DNA of 64,000 bases, from positions 3,720,001 through 3,784,000 of the forward strand of contig NZ_CP010776.1 of assembly GCF_001577755.1 (NCBI RefSeq), read 5' to 3'. The notes under the pieces are model-generated. The model saw only the letters and a list, made by a program, of their open reading frames with translations, was not told the DNA's origin and searched no databases. This document shows, piece after piece, positions 1 to 9,121 of the stretch (the first letter of the stretch is position 1; every line of letters starts with the position of its first letter). Source of the DNA: Rufibacter sp. DG15C (GTDB lineage: Bacteria > Bacteroidota > Bacteroidia > Cytophagales > Hymenobacteraceae). Both the position numbers and the translations under genes were made by a program.

Positions 1-188
1 GCTGGGTAAACCTCAGGAGTTGAAAGACCAAATAGGCTGGCAGCGTCTCACCCTAGGGTGGGACTAAGGGCGGCTCGTCCGATGTCAGTGGGTAGGTTGA
101 TGGAGCCTTTCCGTGAGGACTGGCCTAGATAAATGATAAGCCATTTGCCCGTAGGGCGAAGGACAAAACCCGGCTTACAGGTCTGCTG
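1..188 (+). ncRNA. rnpB: RNase P RNA, 3' part (5' end outside window)
   Basis: This is the catalytic RNA of ribonuclease P, which matures the 5' ends of tRNAs. The 3' half shows the conserved P4/P2-side blocks of bacterial type A RNase P RNA: 'AGATAAATGATAAGCC' near 127-142 and 'ACAAAACCCGGCTTACAGGTC' near 163-183, ending just before a run of T. The 5' part of the gene lies left of the window. The exact 3' end is estimated from the conserved motif and the T run at 190-195. Confidence 0.88.
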
Positions 189-367
189 ATTTTTTAATTT
201 TCCTTTCTAGCTGATTCCAGCTTTTCAACTAACCAACTTTTTCTAGATTGAAGTTTTAATTGATGTCTTACTTGCCCAATTAAGGCAGATAAGCAAATAG
301 TATAACGCTTATCCATTAGTTGTGCGTCAACCTTGCCAAATTTTTACCAATCTGGTTAAATGAAATA

Positions 368-1081
368 ATGAAATTAATAACCTGGAATTGCCAAGGAGCT
401 TTTAGAAAAAAAGTAGACACAATTTTATTGCTACAACCAGATATATTGGTAGTTCAAGAATGTGAGCACCCTGACAAATTAGTTTTCAATTCGACAACTC
501 AACGTCCTACCAACTTTCTGTGGTTTGGCGACAACCATCACAAAGGACTTGGTATTTTTTCATACAGCGACTACAAGTTTGAATTGCTAGATGAATACAA
601 CGCAGACATTAAAATCATTTCGCCTGTTGCAGTTACTGGCGGACAAATTGACTTTACACTTTTTGCTATTTGGGCAAACAATCGCAATGACCCAGACGGA
701 CAATATATTGAGCAGGTTTGGAAAGCAGTTAATCATTATGACCAACTCCTTAACAATGGACTGACAATCTTAACTGGCGACTTCAACAGTAACAAAATTT
801 GGGACAAACAACATAGAGCTGCAAATCATTCGGCTGTTGTTGAACGGTTAGCAGAAAAAAATATTTATAGTGTTTATCACAGACATTTAAATCAAGAACA
901 AGGCAAAGAAATTCATCCAACTTTTTACCTACAACGCAACAAGAACAAACCTTACCACATTGATTATTGTTTTACATCGGCCGAAATTTTTGAAAAAGTA
1001 AAACATTTAGAAATTGGGACATATGAGAATTGGATAACTCACAGCGACCATACTCCATTGACAATAACTTTTGACCTCTAA
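368..1081 (+). CDS. Endonuclease/exonuclease/phosphatase (EEP) family protein
   Basis: The 237-residue product carries the EEP fold signature (DNase I / exonuclease III-like metal-dependent phosphoesterases). Visible motifs are TWNCQG (N7), VQECEH (metal ligand E31), TGDFNSN (D138, N140) and a terminal SDHTPL (D227, H228). It has no signal peptide, so it is probably cytoplasmic; the substrate is unknown. An in-frame start at 320 exists, but family alignment favours the ATG at 368, because the fold begins with MKLITWN. The gene is visibly more AT-rich than its neighbours and sits directly after rnpB, which suggests transfer into this spot. It stands alone; the next gene is convergent. Confidence 0.82.
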   Translation: MKLITWNCQGAFRKKVDTILLLQPDILVVQECEHPDKLVFNSTTQRPTNFLWFGDNHHKGLGIFSYSDYKFELLDEYNADIKIISPVAVTGGQIDFTLFAIWANNRNDPDGQYIEQVWKAVNHYDQLLNNGLTILTGDFNSNKIWDKQHRAANHSAVVERLAEKNIYSVYHRHLNQEQGKEIHPTFYLQRNKNKPYHIDYCFTSAEIFEKVKHLEIGTYENWITHSDHTPLTITFDL

Positions 1082-1249
1082 CACAAGAATAGCGAACGAA
1101 TGTCATGGAGTCTAGGGTAACAGAGATCGCTCTGCGCAGACACAATTTTACAAGAGATAAGCTCAACTCTCTGCATATAGTTTAGTACTAAAATTTCAGC
1201 AATTACAAACATTTGAGAGCCTAATAAAACACCATTTTTACCACCGCAT

Positions 1250-2761
1250 CTACCCCGCTGCCAACTCCACCAGCACATCATAGTAATTTCGGTTTTGCAT
1301 TTTGGATTTGAGCCAAGCGTAATAGCTCATAGATGGTAAGTCCTCCTGCTCTGACGGGCCAAACGCCAAACTGGATTCTACCTGTTGTAAAAATGCTTTT
1401 CTGGAGGCTATATCTGGTTGTAAGAAGAAGTGTTGCAGCAACTGCAGAAAGGCTGTGGCATTCTGGTAAATGGGTTGGCTCAACACCTCTTTAAACTTCC
1501 GTTCAAAGGCTTGAATCTGGTCCAGGGCCAAATCCAGATTCCCGAACTCATATTGAATAATCACTTCCCCCATTTTCTTCTTGAGCACCCACTCCAGCCC
1601 CATAATCTTTTCGCACCACTTGTCGGTCTTGTCCAGGTAAAGCAGCACGTGGTTGGCTTTTTGGAAGGCACCCTGCGCGAAATACAGGAAACTCAGCCCC
1701 AATTTTGCGGCCAGATAGTCTTTGGGTTGCAGTGTGATTTTTTTGTGAGATAACAGATGTTCCATGGCCTGCACGGCTTCGGGTAGCTGCCGCAGGAAGG
1801 CATCATTGGCGGCTTTCAACAAGACATATTTAGGAAAAAAAGTAGTAAACTGGGTAGCCGCTTCTTTCTGTAATGCCTCATTCAATTCTGCTAAATACTG
1901 GTTAGACTGCGTAAACTTGCGGTTACGGTATAGCACGTGGGCAATCATGTACAGCAGACTCATTCTATAATACTGATGGGCTTTGGAGAAACCATGCGTG
2001 TGCATGGCCGTCTGGTACTGGTGAATGATGTAGGGCTCAAACGTGTAAAAGTCCTTCCGGATAAGGACGGCGCTCCGGGCAATCTGCATCAACTTGTAGA
2101 GCAAAGAAGGCCGTTGGCTTACCGCCTGGGTAAGTCCGTAGGTGTCCAGAACCTCTTGAATGGTGTCTTCAAACTTAAGGTACCTGCCTTGGTGCCGGGC
2201 GTGTCCTAAGCGTTTGGCAATGAGGCTGCTGGCAATGTTGGCGCGTTCGTCCTCCTCAGAGATGAGCTTGTTGGCATTGCGCTTCTGGATGATGTCCTCC
2301 AGCTCGTCTGCGTGCAGGCTGTCTGCTTTTTCAATCTGCAGGTTATAGACGGTATTCAGCAACCCAAACTGCTCATTCTGGCTGGCTATCTTCTCGGCTT
2401 TGCGCAGGATGTTCCAGGCCAACCGCTCGGCTTGGCTGTCAAACAAGTACCTGGCCAGCGAAAGCAATCCCATTACCGTGGAGCCTGCCGTTGGGTCCTC
2501 TGCCATTTGCTTTAAGACAATGAAATCTGTGAGCTGCTGCATCAGGCGCTTGCGCAAGGCATAATAAGCCACCGTGTTGCTGTCTTCTGGGTAGAGCCTT
2601 TCTACAAGCTCCTGACTTTTGAGGGGTTTCTTAAGCAAGAGCAACTTAAATAGCTCGTAGTCTTTTCTTCCCTTTTTCTTTTTCTGCCGCTGTATAAAAT
2701 ACCCGAAGTCCCGCACGTCATCTGGTGAGAAGGTATCTATCGTGATTTTCAAATCGTCCAT
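1250..2761 (-). CDS. Helical-repeat (TPR-like) protein of unknown function
   Basis: I do not recognise a named family for this 503-residue protein. It is almost entirely alpha-helical, with TPR/HEAT-like alternation of hydrophobic and charged residues, and has no signal peptide or membrane segment. Its N-terminal ~100 residues contain ERLYPEDSNTVAYYALRKRL, closely mirrored by SLLYPEDSSTAAFKMVKSRL in the 494-residue protein at 46824-48308, so the two are distant paralogues. A role as a scaffold or regulatory partner is only inference. It is transcribed alone, convergent to the EEP gene. Confidence 0.75.
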   Translation of the reverse strand: MDDLKITIDTFSPDDVRDFGYFIQRQKKKKGRKDYELFKLLLLKKPLKSQELVERLYPEDSNTVAYYALRKRLMQQLTDFIVLKQMAEDPTAGSTVMGLLSLARYLFDSQAERLAWNILRKAEKIASQNEQFGLLNTVYNLQIEKADSLHADELEDIIQKRNANKLISEEDERANIASSLIAKRLGHARHQGRYLKFEDTIQEVLDTYGLTQAVSQRPSLLYKLMQIARSAVLIRKDFYTFEPYIIHQYQTAMHTHGFSKAHQYYRMSLLYMIAHVLYRNRKFTQSNQYLAELNEALQKEAATQFTTFFPKYVLLKAANDAFLRQLPEAVQAMEHLLSHKKITLQPKDYLAAKLGLSFLYFAQGAFQKANHVLLYLDKTDKWCEKIMGLEWVLKKKMGEVIIQYEFGNLDLALDQIQAFERKFKEVLSQPIYQNATAFLQLLQHFFLQPDIASRKAFLQQVESSLAFGPSEQEDLPSMSYYAWLKSKMQNRNYYDVLVELAAG

Positions 2762-2973
2762 GCGGCAATCGGTTGTATATAGGTTAATTACTATGCAATT
2801 ATAGCTATTTTAAAAGTAAGTTTTCAAGCTTTTAAGATACTGATATTCAGTTTTTTACCCCTTTCTACAAATTTTATTAAAGTCTAACTTTTAGAAACAT
2901 ACCTGTTTAATATTTTTAAGGAGAGATACCTTTCATCATTCAATTACAGCAAACCTACTTCTAACCCTATTGT

Positions 2974-3690
2974 ATGAAAACACTCTTACTTTCTTTGCTC
3001 TGCTTTTTGACTACTGCCGGAGCTATTGCCCAAGACATCCTTGTAAAAAGAAACGGTGATGAGATAAGTGCTAAAATCTTGGAAATTGCCCCAGACGTCA
3101 TCAAATACAAGCGCTTTGACTACCAAGACGGGCCCATTATCTCTATCTTGAAGAGAGACGTGTTCATGATCAGGTATGCCAATGGTACCAAAGAAGTCAT
3201 CACGGCTGCGCCATCGGCGCAAACGAGTACTCCGCCAACCTTGCAAGAAGATCCTGCTGTGCAGCAAAGCATCAAATTAGGCGGACCCAGGCTGGGCTTT
3301 ACGGTAGTAGCGGGTGGCCTGGCAGATAAGCTCAAAGAAGACCATGACATCTACCCCTTTCTTACGCAGTTTGGGTGGCAGTTTGAAACCCGCATCTTCA
3401 CTACCTCCAAAGGCTTGACCGGCCTTGCCGAATTCATTCCATTGGTAGGTGGATTGGAGCAGGGCACGTTTATCCCCAGCTTGAGCGCGCTGGTAGGATT
3501 GCGCGGCCCCAAAGGATTTGAATTGGGCGTAGGCCCCAATGTGTCGGTGGCTGGGACGGGCTTGGTCATTGCCGTGGGTACCAATTTCCAGTCTGAGGGC
3601 ATCAATTTCCCAGTGAACTTGGCGGTGGTGCCTAGCAAGGACGGACTTAGAGCCAGCTTGTTGTTTGGATTCAATTCTAGGAAAGACTAA
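2974..3690 (+). CDS. Secreted/periplasmic protein, first of a tandem paralogue pair
   Basis: The 238-residue product starts with a signal peptide (MKTLLLSLLCFLTTAGAIAQ, cleavage after AIAQ). A ~60-residue module follows with DILVKRNGDEISAKILEI and RDVFMIRYANGTKEVI. This beta-rich module is common in Bacteroidota secreted proteins but has no known function. The C-terminal half is glycine-rich and beta-like (LGFTVVAGG... PNVSVAGTGLVIAVG...), consistent with a small barrel or porin-like fold. The same N-terminal module opens the next gene 12 bp downstream, so the two probably form one operon of duplicated genes. Confidence 0.8.
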   Translation: MKTLLLSLLCFLTTAGAIAQDILVKRNGDEISAKILEIAPDVIKYKRFDYQDGPIISILKRDVFMIRYANGTKEVITAAPSAQTSTPPTLQEDPAVQQSIKLGGPRLGFTVVAGGLADKLKEDHDIYPFLTQFGWQFETRIFTTSKGLTGLAEFIPLVGGLEQGTFIPSLSALVGLRGPKGFELGVGPNVSVAGTGLVIAVGTNFQSEGINFPVNLAVVPSKDGLRASLLFGFNSRKD

Positions 3691-3702
3691 GCCTATCACG
3701 TC

Positions 3703-4284
3703 ATGAAAAAACATTTACTGTTTACGCTCTTCTTTTTGCTTTGTCTATCTATTACCACGCAAGCGCAAGACACTATCTTGAAAGTGACCGGTGACGAGAT
3801 CAAAGCCAAAGTAATTGAAATCACCTTAGCGCACGTTGTCTTCAAACTGCCAGAGAAAACCCAGGACAGCCTGCATGTACTGGACCGCAAGGAAGTATTC
3901 ATGGTCACGTTTGCCAATGGCACAAAGGAAGTTCTAAACCAGGAAACGCTCCAAAGTGAACCTACTCAGCTCACTCCTACCCAAATGGCATTGTTAGGTA
4001 AGAAAGACGCCAAAATCTATTACAAAGGGAACGGGGCTCTCTGGGGAAGCGCCTTGGCCACCTGGGCATTTTTCCCGGCCTTGGTGGTGGTAGCAGCGGT
4101 TCCGCCTAAAATCAATGCGCGGGAGGTCTCAGATTTTAAATACCTCTCAGACCCCTACTACAAGGCAGCATACAAAAAGCAAGCCCATAAGCGGAAGTTG
4201 GGCAAGGTGGCTATGGGGGCAGGAATAGGAGTGGTTACCTTTAGCGCCGTCTCCATGATGCTGTTTTTATCATCGGTCCAATAA
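3703..4284 (+). CDS. Secreted/membrane protein, second of a tandem paralogue pair
   Basis: This 193-residue protein has a signal peptide (cleavage near TQAQ) and then the module shared with the previous gene: DTILKVTGDEIKAKVIEI and KEVFMVTFANGTKEVL. Its C-terminal half differs, with two hydrophobic stretches (about residues 112-127 and 170-190), so it may be inner-membrane bound. It starts 12 bp after the preceding stop, which supports co-transcription. A 38-nt palindromic repeat follows the stop codon. The function is unknown. Confidence 0.78.
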   Translation: MKKHLLFTLFFLLCLSITTQAQDTILKVTGDEIKAKVIEITLAHVVFKLPEKTQDSLHVLDRKEVFMVTFANGTKEVLNQETLQSEPTQLTPTQMALLGKKDAKIYYKGNGALWGSALATWAFFPALVVVAAVPPKINAREVSDFKYLSDPYYKAAYKKQAHKRKLGKVAMGAGIGVVTFSAVSMMLFLSSVQ

Positions 4285-4303
4285 CAAAACCTGAAGCAGC
4301 GTT

Positions 4304-4341
4304 CGTTTTTGGCTTTGTTTCCAGATAACAGGCCAAAAACG
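4304..4341. repeat. 38-nt dispersed palindrome, copy 1
   Basis: A copy of the intergenic palindrome family, 19 nt after the stop of the preceding gene. The right arm is ACAGGCCAAAAACG and the left arm is CGTTTTTGGCTTTG. Confidence 0.85.
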
Positions 4342-4362
4342 AAAATTACCTAACTTGCCGCC

Positions 4363-4803
4363 ATGCAAATCCGTGAGGCTTCCCTAATAGACATACCCGC
4401 CATGCAGGTAGTACGCCGGGCCGTGCAAGAAAACAAGCTTAGCCACCCAGACAGAATAAAAGACCAGGACTATGAGCCTATGCTGCAAGCTCCCAACAAA
4501 GGTTGGGTAGCCGAAGCGGAAGGACGCATAGTGGGTTTTGCCTTTGCAGATATCCTAACCCAGAACATCTGGGCGCTGTTTGTAGCTCCTGGGTATGACA
4601 AACAGGGCATTGGCAAAGCTTTGCAACAACAGATGCTTACCTACGCTTTTCTAAAGATTGATCATCTCTGGCTTTCCACCAGCCCTGGCACCAGAGCAGA
4701 GGAGTTCTATACCAGAACCGGTTGGCGTAAAACCGGCATGACTCCAGACGGCGAAGTGAAATTTGAAATGGTCAAAGCTGATTGGGAGAATAACTCCATC
4801 TGA
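4363..4803 (+). CDS. GNAT family N-acetyltransferase
   Basis: The 146-residue product has the GNAT order. It opens with MQIREASLIDIPAMQVV and has the core strand EGRIVGFAFADI. The acetyl-CoA pyrophosphate-binding motif follows as ALFVAPGYDKQGIGKALQ (Q/RxxGxG/A type, about residues 67-84), then a late STSPGTRAEEFYTRTGWRK strand/loop. It transfers an acetyl group from acetyl-CoA to an unknown small molecule or protein amine. It lies between two copies of the 38-nt palindrome and appears to be monocistronic. Confidence 0.88.
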   Translation: MQIREASLIDIPAMQVVRRAVQENKLSHPDRIKDQDYEPMLQAPNKGWVAEAEGRIVGFAFADILTQNIWALFVAPGYDKQGIGKALQQQMLTYAFLKIDHLWLSTSPGTRAEEFYTRTGWRKTGMTPDGEVKFEMVKADWENNSI

Positions 4804-4850
4804 GTAAAGATTCCTTTACTGGGACGGACTAAGGATTTCTTGCACTTATT

Positions 4851-4888
4851 CGTTTTTAGCTTGATTTCTGGAAATCAAGCTAAAAACG
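4851..4888. repeat. 38-nt dispersed palindrome, copy 2
   Basis: A strong palindrome with arms CGTTTTTAGCTTGATTTC and GAAATCAAGCTAAAAACG. It follows the GNAT stop by 47 nt. Confidence 0.88.
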
Positions 4889-4981
4889 AAGATTCACTTA
4901 CTTGTACTTACATTTAGGGAAGGTAGGCAACAGGGATGATTGGACTGCGTTAAAAAGGAAGCACAATTCTTTTTAAACAAC

Positions 4982-5980
4982 ATGTGGCCTAAACACCTTC
5001 TCCCCTTCTTTCTGATACTCTTCACGTTTCAGGTGGCTTTGGCCCAACCCAAGCCTTTGGACCCAGAACTTACCTATTATGAGTACCCGTTTCCGGTTCA
5101 TTTTCATCACCTGACGGTGCAAAAACAACCCATGAAAATGGCGTTCATGGACGTGAAACCCCAGCAAGCCAATGGACAGACGGTGCTGCTCCTGCATGGC
5201 AAGAACTTTAACGGCGCCTATTGGGCGCAAACGGCTAAAGATTTAAGCAAGAACGGTTATAGAGTTATTATCCCAGATCAGATTGGGTTCGGGAAATCCA
5301 GCAAACCACAGAACATCCAGTACAGCTTCCAGCTTTTAGCCCAGAACACCAAAAGCTTGCTAGATAGCTTGGGTATAAAAAAGGTATCAGTCCTGGGCCA
5401 TTCCATGGGCGGCATGCTGGCCACGCGCTTTGCCTTGATGTACCCAGAAACTGCGCATAAACTCATTCTTGAAAATCCCATTGGCTTGGAAGACTGGAAA
5501 CGCTGGGTGCCCTACCAATCCATTGACCAATGGTATGCCAGTGAACTCAAGCAGAATTATGAAGGCATCAAGAAGTACCAGCTAGACAACTACTACGGTG
5601 GCAAATGGGATCCTGCCTATGACGAGTGGGTGAACGTGTTGGCCGGCTGGACCATGCACCCAGACTACCCAAAGATAGCCTGGAATGCCGCGCTCACCTA
5701 TGACATGGTCTACACCCAGCCCGTGTTGTATGAATTCAACCAGCTCAAAATGCCGACGCTCCTCATTATTGGCCAGCGCGATAAAACTGCCTTGGGCAAA
5801 GCCAATGCCAGCCCTGAGGCACGCGCCAAGCTGGGCAACTACCCTGCACTAGGCAAAGAAACCGCCAAGAAAATACCCAATAGTAAATTGGTGGAACTGG
5901 CCAACGTAGGGCACCTGCCGCACATAGAAGCCTACAGCAAGTTTATCACGCCCTTGCTTCAATTTTTAAAAACGAAGTAA
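4982..5980 (+). CDS. Alpha/beta hydrolase, exported
   Basis: The 332-residue alpha/beta-hydrolase has a signal peptide (MWPKHLLPFFLILFTFQVALAQ), which is why the ATG at 4982 is preferred over the upstream 4940 start. It shows the LLLHGKNFNG oxyanion-hole segment and the nucleophile elbow GHSMGG (S141). The acid is probably D267 in IIGQRDKT, and the base is H311 in VGHLPH. The triad is complete, so it should be an active esterase, lipase or C-C hydrolase acting in the periplasm or at the surface. Its substrate is unknown. Confidence 0.87.
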   Translation: MWPKHLLPFFLILFTFQVALAQPKPLDPELTYYEYPFPVHFHHLTVQKQPMKMAFMDVKPQQANGQTVLLLHGKNFNGAYWAQTAKDLSKNGYRVIIPDQIGFGKSSKPQNIQYSFQLLAQNTKSLLDSLGIKKVSVLGHSMGGMLATRFALMYPETAHKLILENPIGLEDWKRWVPYQSIDQWYASELKQNYEGIKKYQLDNYYGGKWDPAYDEWVNVLAGWTMHPDYPKIAWNAALTYDMVYTQPVLYEFNQLKMPTLLIIGQRDKTALGKANASPEARAKLGNYPALGKETAKKIPNSKLVELANVGHLPHIEAYSKFITPLLQFLKTK

Positions 5981-6011
5981 ACCGGTATTTTCCTCACTAA
6001 TTTTTAAAATC

Positions 6012-6049
6012 CGTTTTTTGCCTGTTTCTTAGAAATCAGGCCGAAAACG
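6012..6049. repeat. 38-nt dispersed palindrome, copy 3
   Basis: The arms CGTTTTTTGCCTG and CAGGCCGAAAACG are extended outward by AATCC/GGATT-type bases. It lies 31 nt after the hydrolase stop. Confidence 0.85.
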
Positions 6050-6116
6050 GATTTATTTTTTGTAGGTACATTAAACCTTTGGGTTTGGGGCTGGTCAAAG
6101 TCCAAACCATTTTGTA

Positions 6117-8984
6117 ATGAAAAAACAAAGTTTACTCCTCCTTCTCCTTTTCACGCTCTCCTTTACAGCCTTCAGCCAGTCCACGTCCGTGAGCGGAACC
6201 GTGGTAGGCGGCGGCTCTCCTCTCATTGGCGCCACAGTGGCCTTACTGAAAGCTGACTCCTCTGTATTTAGAGGCGCAGCCACAGACGTGGACGGGGGTT
6301 TCCAGATTGCCAGCGTACCAGCCGGGCGCTACATTGTCAAAGCTTCTTACCTGGGTTTCACAGATTTCTATAGAGGTGTCACAGTAAGCGGTTCATCAGT
6401 GGCTTTGGGCACCCTTACCTTGTCTTCGGCTAGTCAGCGTTTGCGCGAAGTGGAAGTGGTAGGCAGAGCGGCCACGGTCATCACCAAGGCAGACACCGCC
6501 GAGATGAACGCTGCCGCTTACAAAGTAAATAAAGACGCCAACGCCGAAAACCTCATCCAGAAAATGCCCGGCGTGACCATCCAAAACGGACAGGTACAGG
6601 CCCAAGGCGAGCGTGTGCAGCGTGTTTTGGTGGACGGGAAAGAGTTCTTCGGGGAAGACCCCAGCGCGGTTTTAAAGAACCTGCCCGCCGAGGTGATCTC
6701 CAAAATACAAGTGTTTGACCGCCAAAGTGACCAGTCGCAGTTTACTGGTTTCAGCGACGGTAATGAGCAAAAGACCATCAACATCATCACCAAGCCAGAG
6801 TTTAGAACCGGTCGTTTTGGCCGGGTGAGCGTAGGCGCAGGCACCGATGACCGATACAGAGTGAGTGGCAACATCAACCAGTTTGAAGGCGACAGACGCA
6901 TTTCTATTGTGGGCCTGAGCAACAACGTCAACGAGCAGAACTTCTCCTCAGAGGATTTAGTGGGCGTTGCCAGTGCCTCTAGCCGTGGCGGCGGCGGAAA
7001 CCGTGGCGGCGGCGGACAGCGCGGCCCAGGTGGCGGAGGTTTTGGCGGCGGCGGCAACAACACCGGCGACTTCCTAGTGAACACCAACAACGGTATTGCG
7101 CGCACCAATGCTGTGGGTATCAATTACCTGGACAAATGGGGCAAGAAAGTAGATGTGCAAGGCAGTTACTTCTTCAACCACTCCAACACCAACTCTAACT
7201 ATTCACTTTATAGAGACAACTTACGTCAGGGTATTTCTTACAGTATTTATAATGAAAACGGAATAACAGGGGCTGTTAACCAAAATCACCGTTTAAACTT
7301 TAGGTTGACGTATGCTATTGATTCAGCTAATTCTATTATTGTAAGACCCAGAATTAGTTTCCAGCAGAACGAAGGCAATGAAAATGTAAGTGGATCCACC
7401 ATAAGTGGTTCGCCCATTACTTCCTTAACCCGTCTCATAGATTCTAACCTTTCTGGACTTAATGTAAATAACAACATTTTGTACCGCCACAGCTTTGCCA
7501 AGAGAGGTAGAACCATCAGTTTTGATGTATCTACCGGCTACAACAGCAATGACGCAGATAAAGATATATTCTCTAACACAATCAATGGTGACCGTACCAA
7601 CCTGCAAGACCAAATATCCATCTTGGATAATAGTGGTTTAGTTTTAGGAGCTAATGTAAACTATACTGAACCTCTTACAGATAAAACCCAATTGCAGCTT
7701 ACTTATGCTACAAACTATAATAAATCTGACGGAGACTACCGAACCTATGAACGGGCTGAGAATAGTGAAGAATACACGACTCTAGTGGAAAGCCAGTCTA
7801 GTTTATTGGAAAGCACTACTAAGACACAAGAGTTTGGAACTGGTTGGAGGTATAACAACAAAGATTTCCAGGTGATGCTGAACGCCCGTTACCAGTACCT
7901 AACTTTGGAGACAGACCAGATTCTACCGTCTGTAATGAATCCATCTTACAAGTACCATAATGTGTTGCCGTTTGGTATGTTGCGCTATAATTTCAATTCA
8001 GACCGCAACGTGCGGATCTTCTACAATGGTCGTCCACAGACGCCTTCTGTAGATCAGTTGCAAAGCGCCATTGACAAATCTAACTCATTGATTTGGACGC
8101 AAGGAAACCCGGCATTACAACAAAGCTTCAATCACAATTTTAACGTTCGCTATTCAGCAGCCAATCCAGGGAAATCTTCATCCTTCTTTATTGTGGTAGG
8201 GGGTTCTACAGCGCAAGACTACATTGGTAGAGAAACGCTTAATGCAGAAAACAATCCTAACCCAGACCCAACTGACAAAACTTGGGAAGAAAGCCCTAAC
8301 CTAAGATTAATAAGACCAGTGAATCTGGGTGGTCAATACACCATGAGAACCTTCTTGGTATATGGACTTCCGGTGCCTTTTATTAAATCTAACGTTAACG
8401 TGAATGCCAACGCTTCTTACACTAAAAATCCTGGTTTAGAAGATGGCCTTGAAAACAACTTAGCGACATCTAATGTAGGTGGTGGACTTACTTTAAGCTC
8501 TAACATCAGTGAGAACCTGGACTTTCTGTTTTCTACCAATGCAACTTACAATGAAGGTACTTATTCATTGAACAAAGACCAAAACAATAGCTACTACAAC
8601 CAGAGCAGTCAATTTAGACTCAATTGGCTGGTTTGGAAAGGCTTGAATTTGACTACTGAACTAAATCATCAATATAATGGTGGACTAGCCGACGAAATAG
8701 ATCCAACCTTTTTGTTATGGAATGGGAGTGTGGGCTACAAGTTCATGAAAGACCGGCAGGCAGAGATTAGACTTTCAGCATTTGATATTTTAGGTGAAAA
8801 CACGAGCATACAACAAAACCTAAGCAGCTCTTACGTAGAAGAAGTTCAAACCAACGTGTTGCAGCGGTACTTCATGGTGAGCTTTGTTTACAACCTACGC
8901 ATGTTTGGAATGAACAATGCCAAGCCAAACCAGCAGCAAATGCCAGGTAACTTCCAGCGCCGCGGCGACGGAGGCATGCATTAA
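6117..8984 (+). CDS. Outer-membrane beta-barrel protein (carboxypeptidase-like domain + TonB-type plug + barrel)
   Basis: The 955-residue product has a signal peptide ending at TAFSQ and a carboxypeptidase-regulatory-like beta-sandwich at about 23-105 (SVSGTVVGGGSPLIGATV). The plug-like region at about 110-225 has NLIQKMPGVTIQNGQV and RVLVDGKEFFGEDP. A long barrel of the OMP_b-brl_3 type follows. A glycine/arginine/asparagine-rich low-complexity insert lies at about residues 285-315. Many relatives are TonB-linked transporters or surface proteins of Bacteroidota; the substrate is unknown. A 38-nt palindrome with extended arms follows the stop codon. Confidence 0.87.
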   Translation: MKKQSLLLLLLFTLSFTAFSQSTSVSGTVVGGGSPLIGATVALLKADSSVFRGAATDVDGGFQIASVPAGRYIVKASYLGFTDFYRGVTVSGSSVALGTLTLSSASQRLREVEVVGRAATVITKADTAEMNAAAYKVNKDANAENLIQKMPGVTIQNGQVQAQGERVQRVLVDGKEFFGEDPSAVLKNLPAEVISKIQVFDRQSDQSQFTGFSDGNEQKTINIITKPEFRTGRFGRVSVGAGTDDRYRVSGNINQFEGDRRISIVGLSNNVNEQNFSSEDLVGVASASSRGGGGNRGGGGQRGPGGGGFGGGGNNTGDFLVNTNNGIARTNAVGINYLDKWGKKVDVQGSYFFNHSNTNSNYSLYRDNLRQGISYSIYNENGITGAVNQNHRLNFRLTYAIDSANSIIVRPRISFQQNEGNENVSGSTISGSPITSLTRLIDSNLSGLNVNNNILYRHSFAKRGRTISFDVSTGYNSNDADKDIFSNTINGDRTNLQDQISILDNSGLVLGANVNYTEPLTDKTQLQLTYATNYNKSDGDYRTYERAENSEEYTTLVESQSSLLESTTKTQEFGTGWRYNNKDFQVMLNARYQYLTLETDQILPSVMNPSYKYHNVLPFGMLRYNFNSDRNVRIFYNGRPQTPSVDQLQSAIDKSNSLIWTQGNPALQQSFNHNFNVRYSAANPGKSSSFFIVVGGSTAQDYIGRETLNAENNPNPDPTDKTWEESPNLRLIRPVNLGGQYTMRTFLVYGLPVPFIKSNVNVNANASYTKNPGLEDGLENNLATSNVGGGLTLSSNISENLDFLFSTNATYNEGTYSLNKDQNNSYYNQSSQFRLNWLVWKGLNLTTELNHQYNGGLADEIDPTFLLWNGSVGYKFMKDRQAEIRLSAFDILGENTSIQQNLSSSYVEEVQTNVLQRYFMVSFVYNLRMFGMNNAKPNQQQMPGNFQRRGDGGMH

Positions 8985-9006
8985 TCTGCGCTAGTCATTT
9001 TTTTTA

Positions 9007-9060
9007 GCTACTCCCGTTTTTAGCCTGATTTTTAGAAAACAGGCCAAAAACGGGAGTAGC
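9007..9060. repeat. 38-nt dispersed palindrome, copy 4, with extended arms
   Basis: The 38-nt core is 9015-9052. The palindrome continues 8 nt further on each side (GCTACTCC / GGAGTAGC), giving a 54-nt hairpin just after the barrel gene. Confidence 0.9.
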
Positions 9061-9074
9061 TTTTTTATGGCAGT

Positions 9075-9112
9075 CGTTTTTGGCTTACTTTTATGGAAAC
9101 AGGTCAAAAACG
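9075..9112. repeat. 38-nt dispersed palindrome, copy 5
   Basis: A second copy only 22 nt from copy 4 and ending 9 nt before the likely start of the next gene. It is less symmetrical: CGTTTTTGGCTTAC and AACAGGTCAAAAACG. Confidence 0.83.
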
Positions 9113-9121
9113 ATTACTCTT

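Noticed and set aside
1082-1249. Small reading frames between the EEP gene and the helical-repeat gene
   Set aside because: They overlap the ends of both flanking genes and lack conserved features.
6518-7123. A 201-residue minus-strand frame rich in proline opposite the barrel gene
   Set aside because: It is the antisense shadow of the Gly/Arg-rich insert of the outer-membrane protein; no start context or family match.
9080-9121. N-terminal extension of the YjbR-like protein
   Set aside because: It would translate most of palindrome copy 5; family members start at the ATG 9122.
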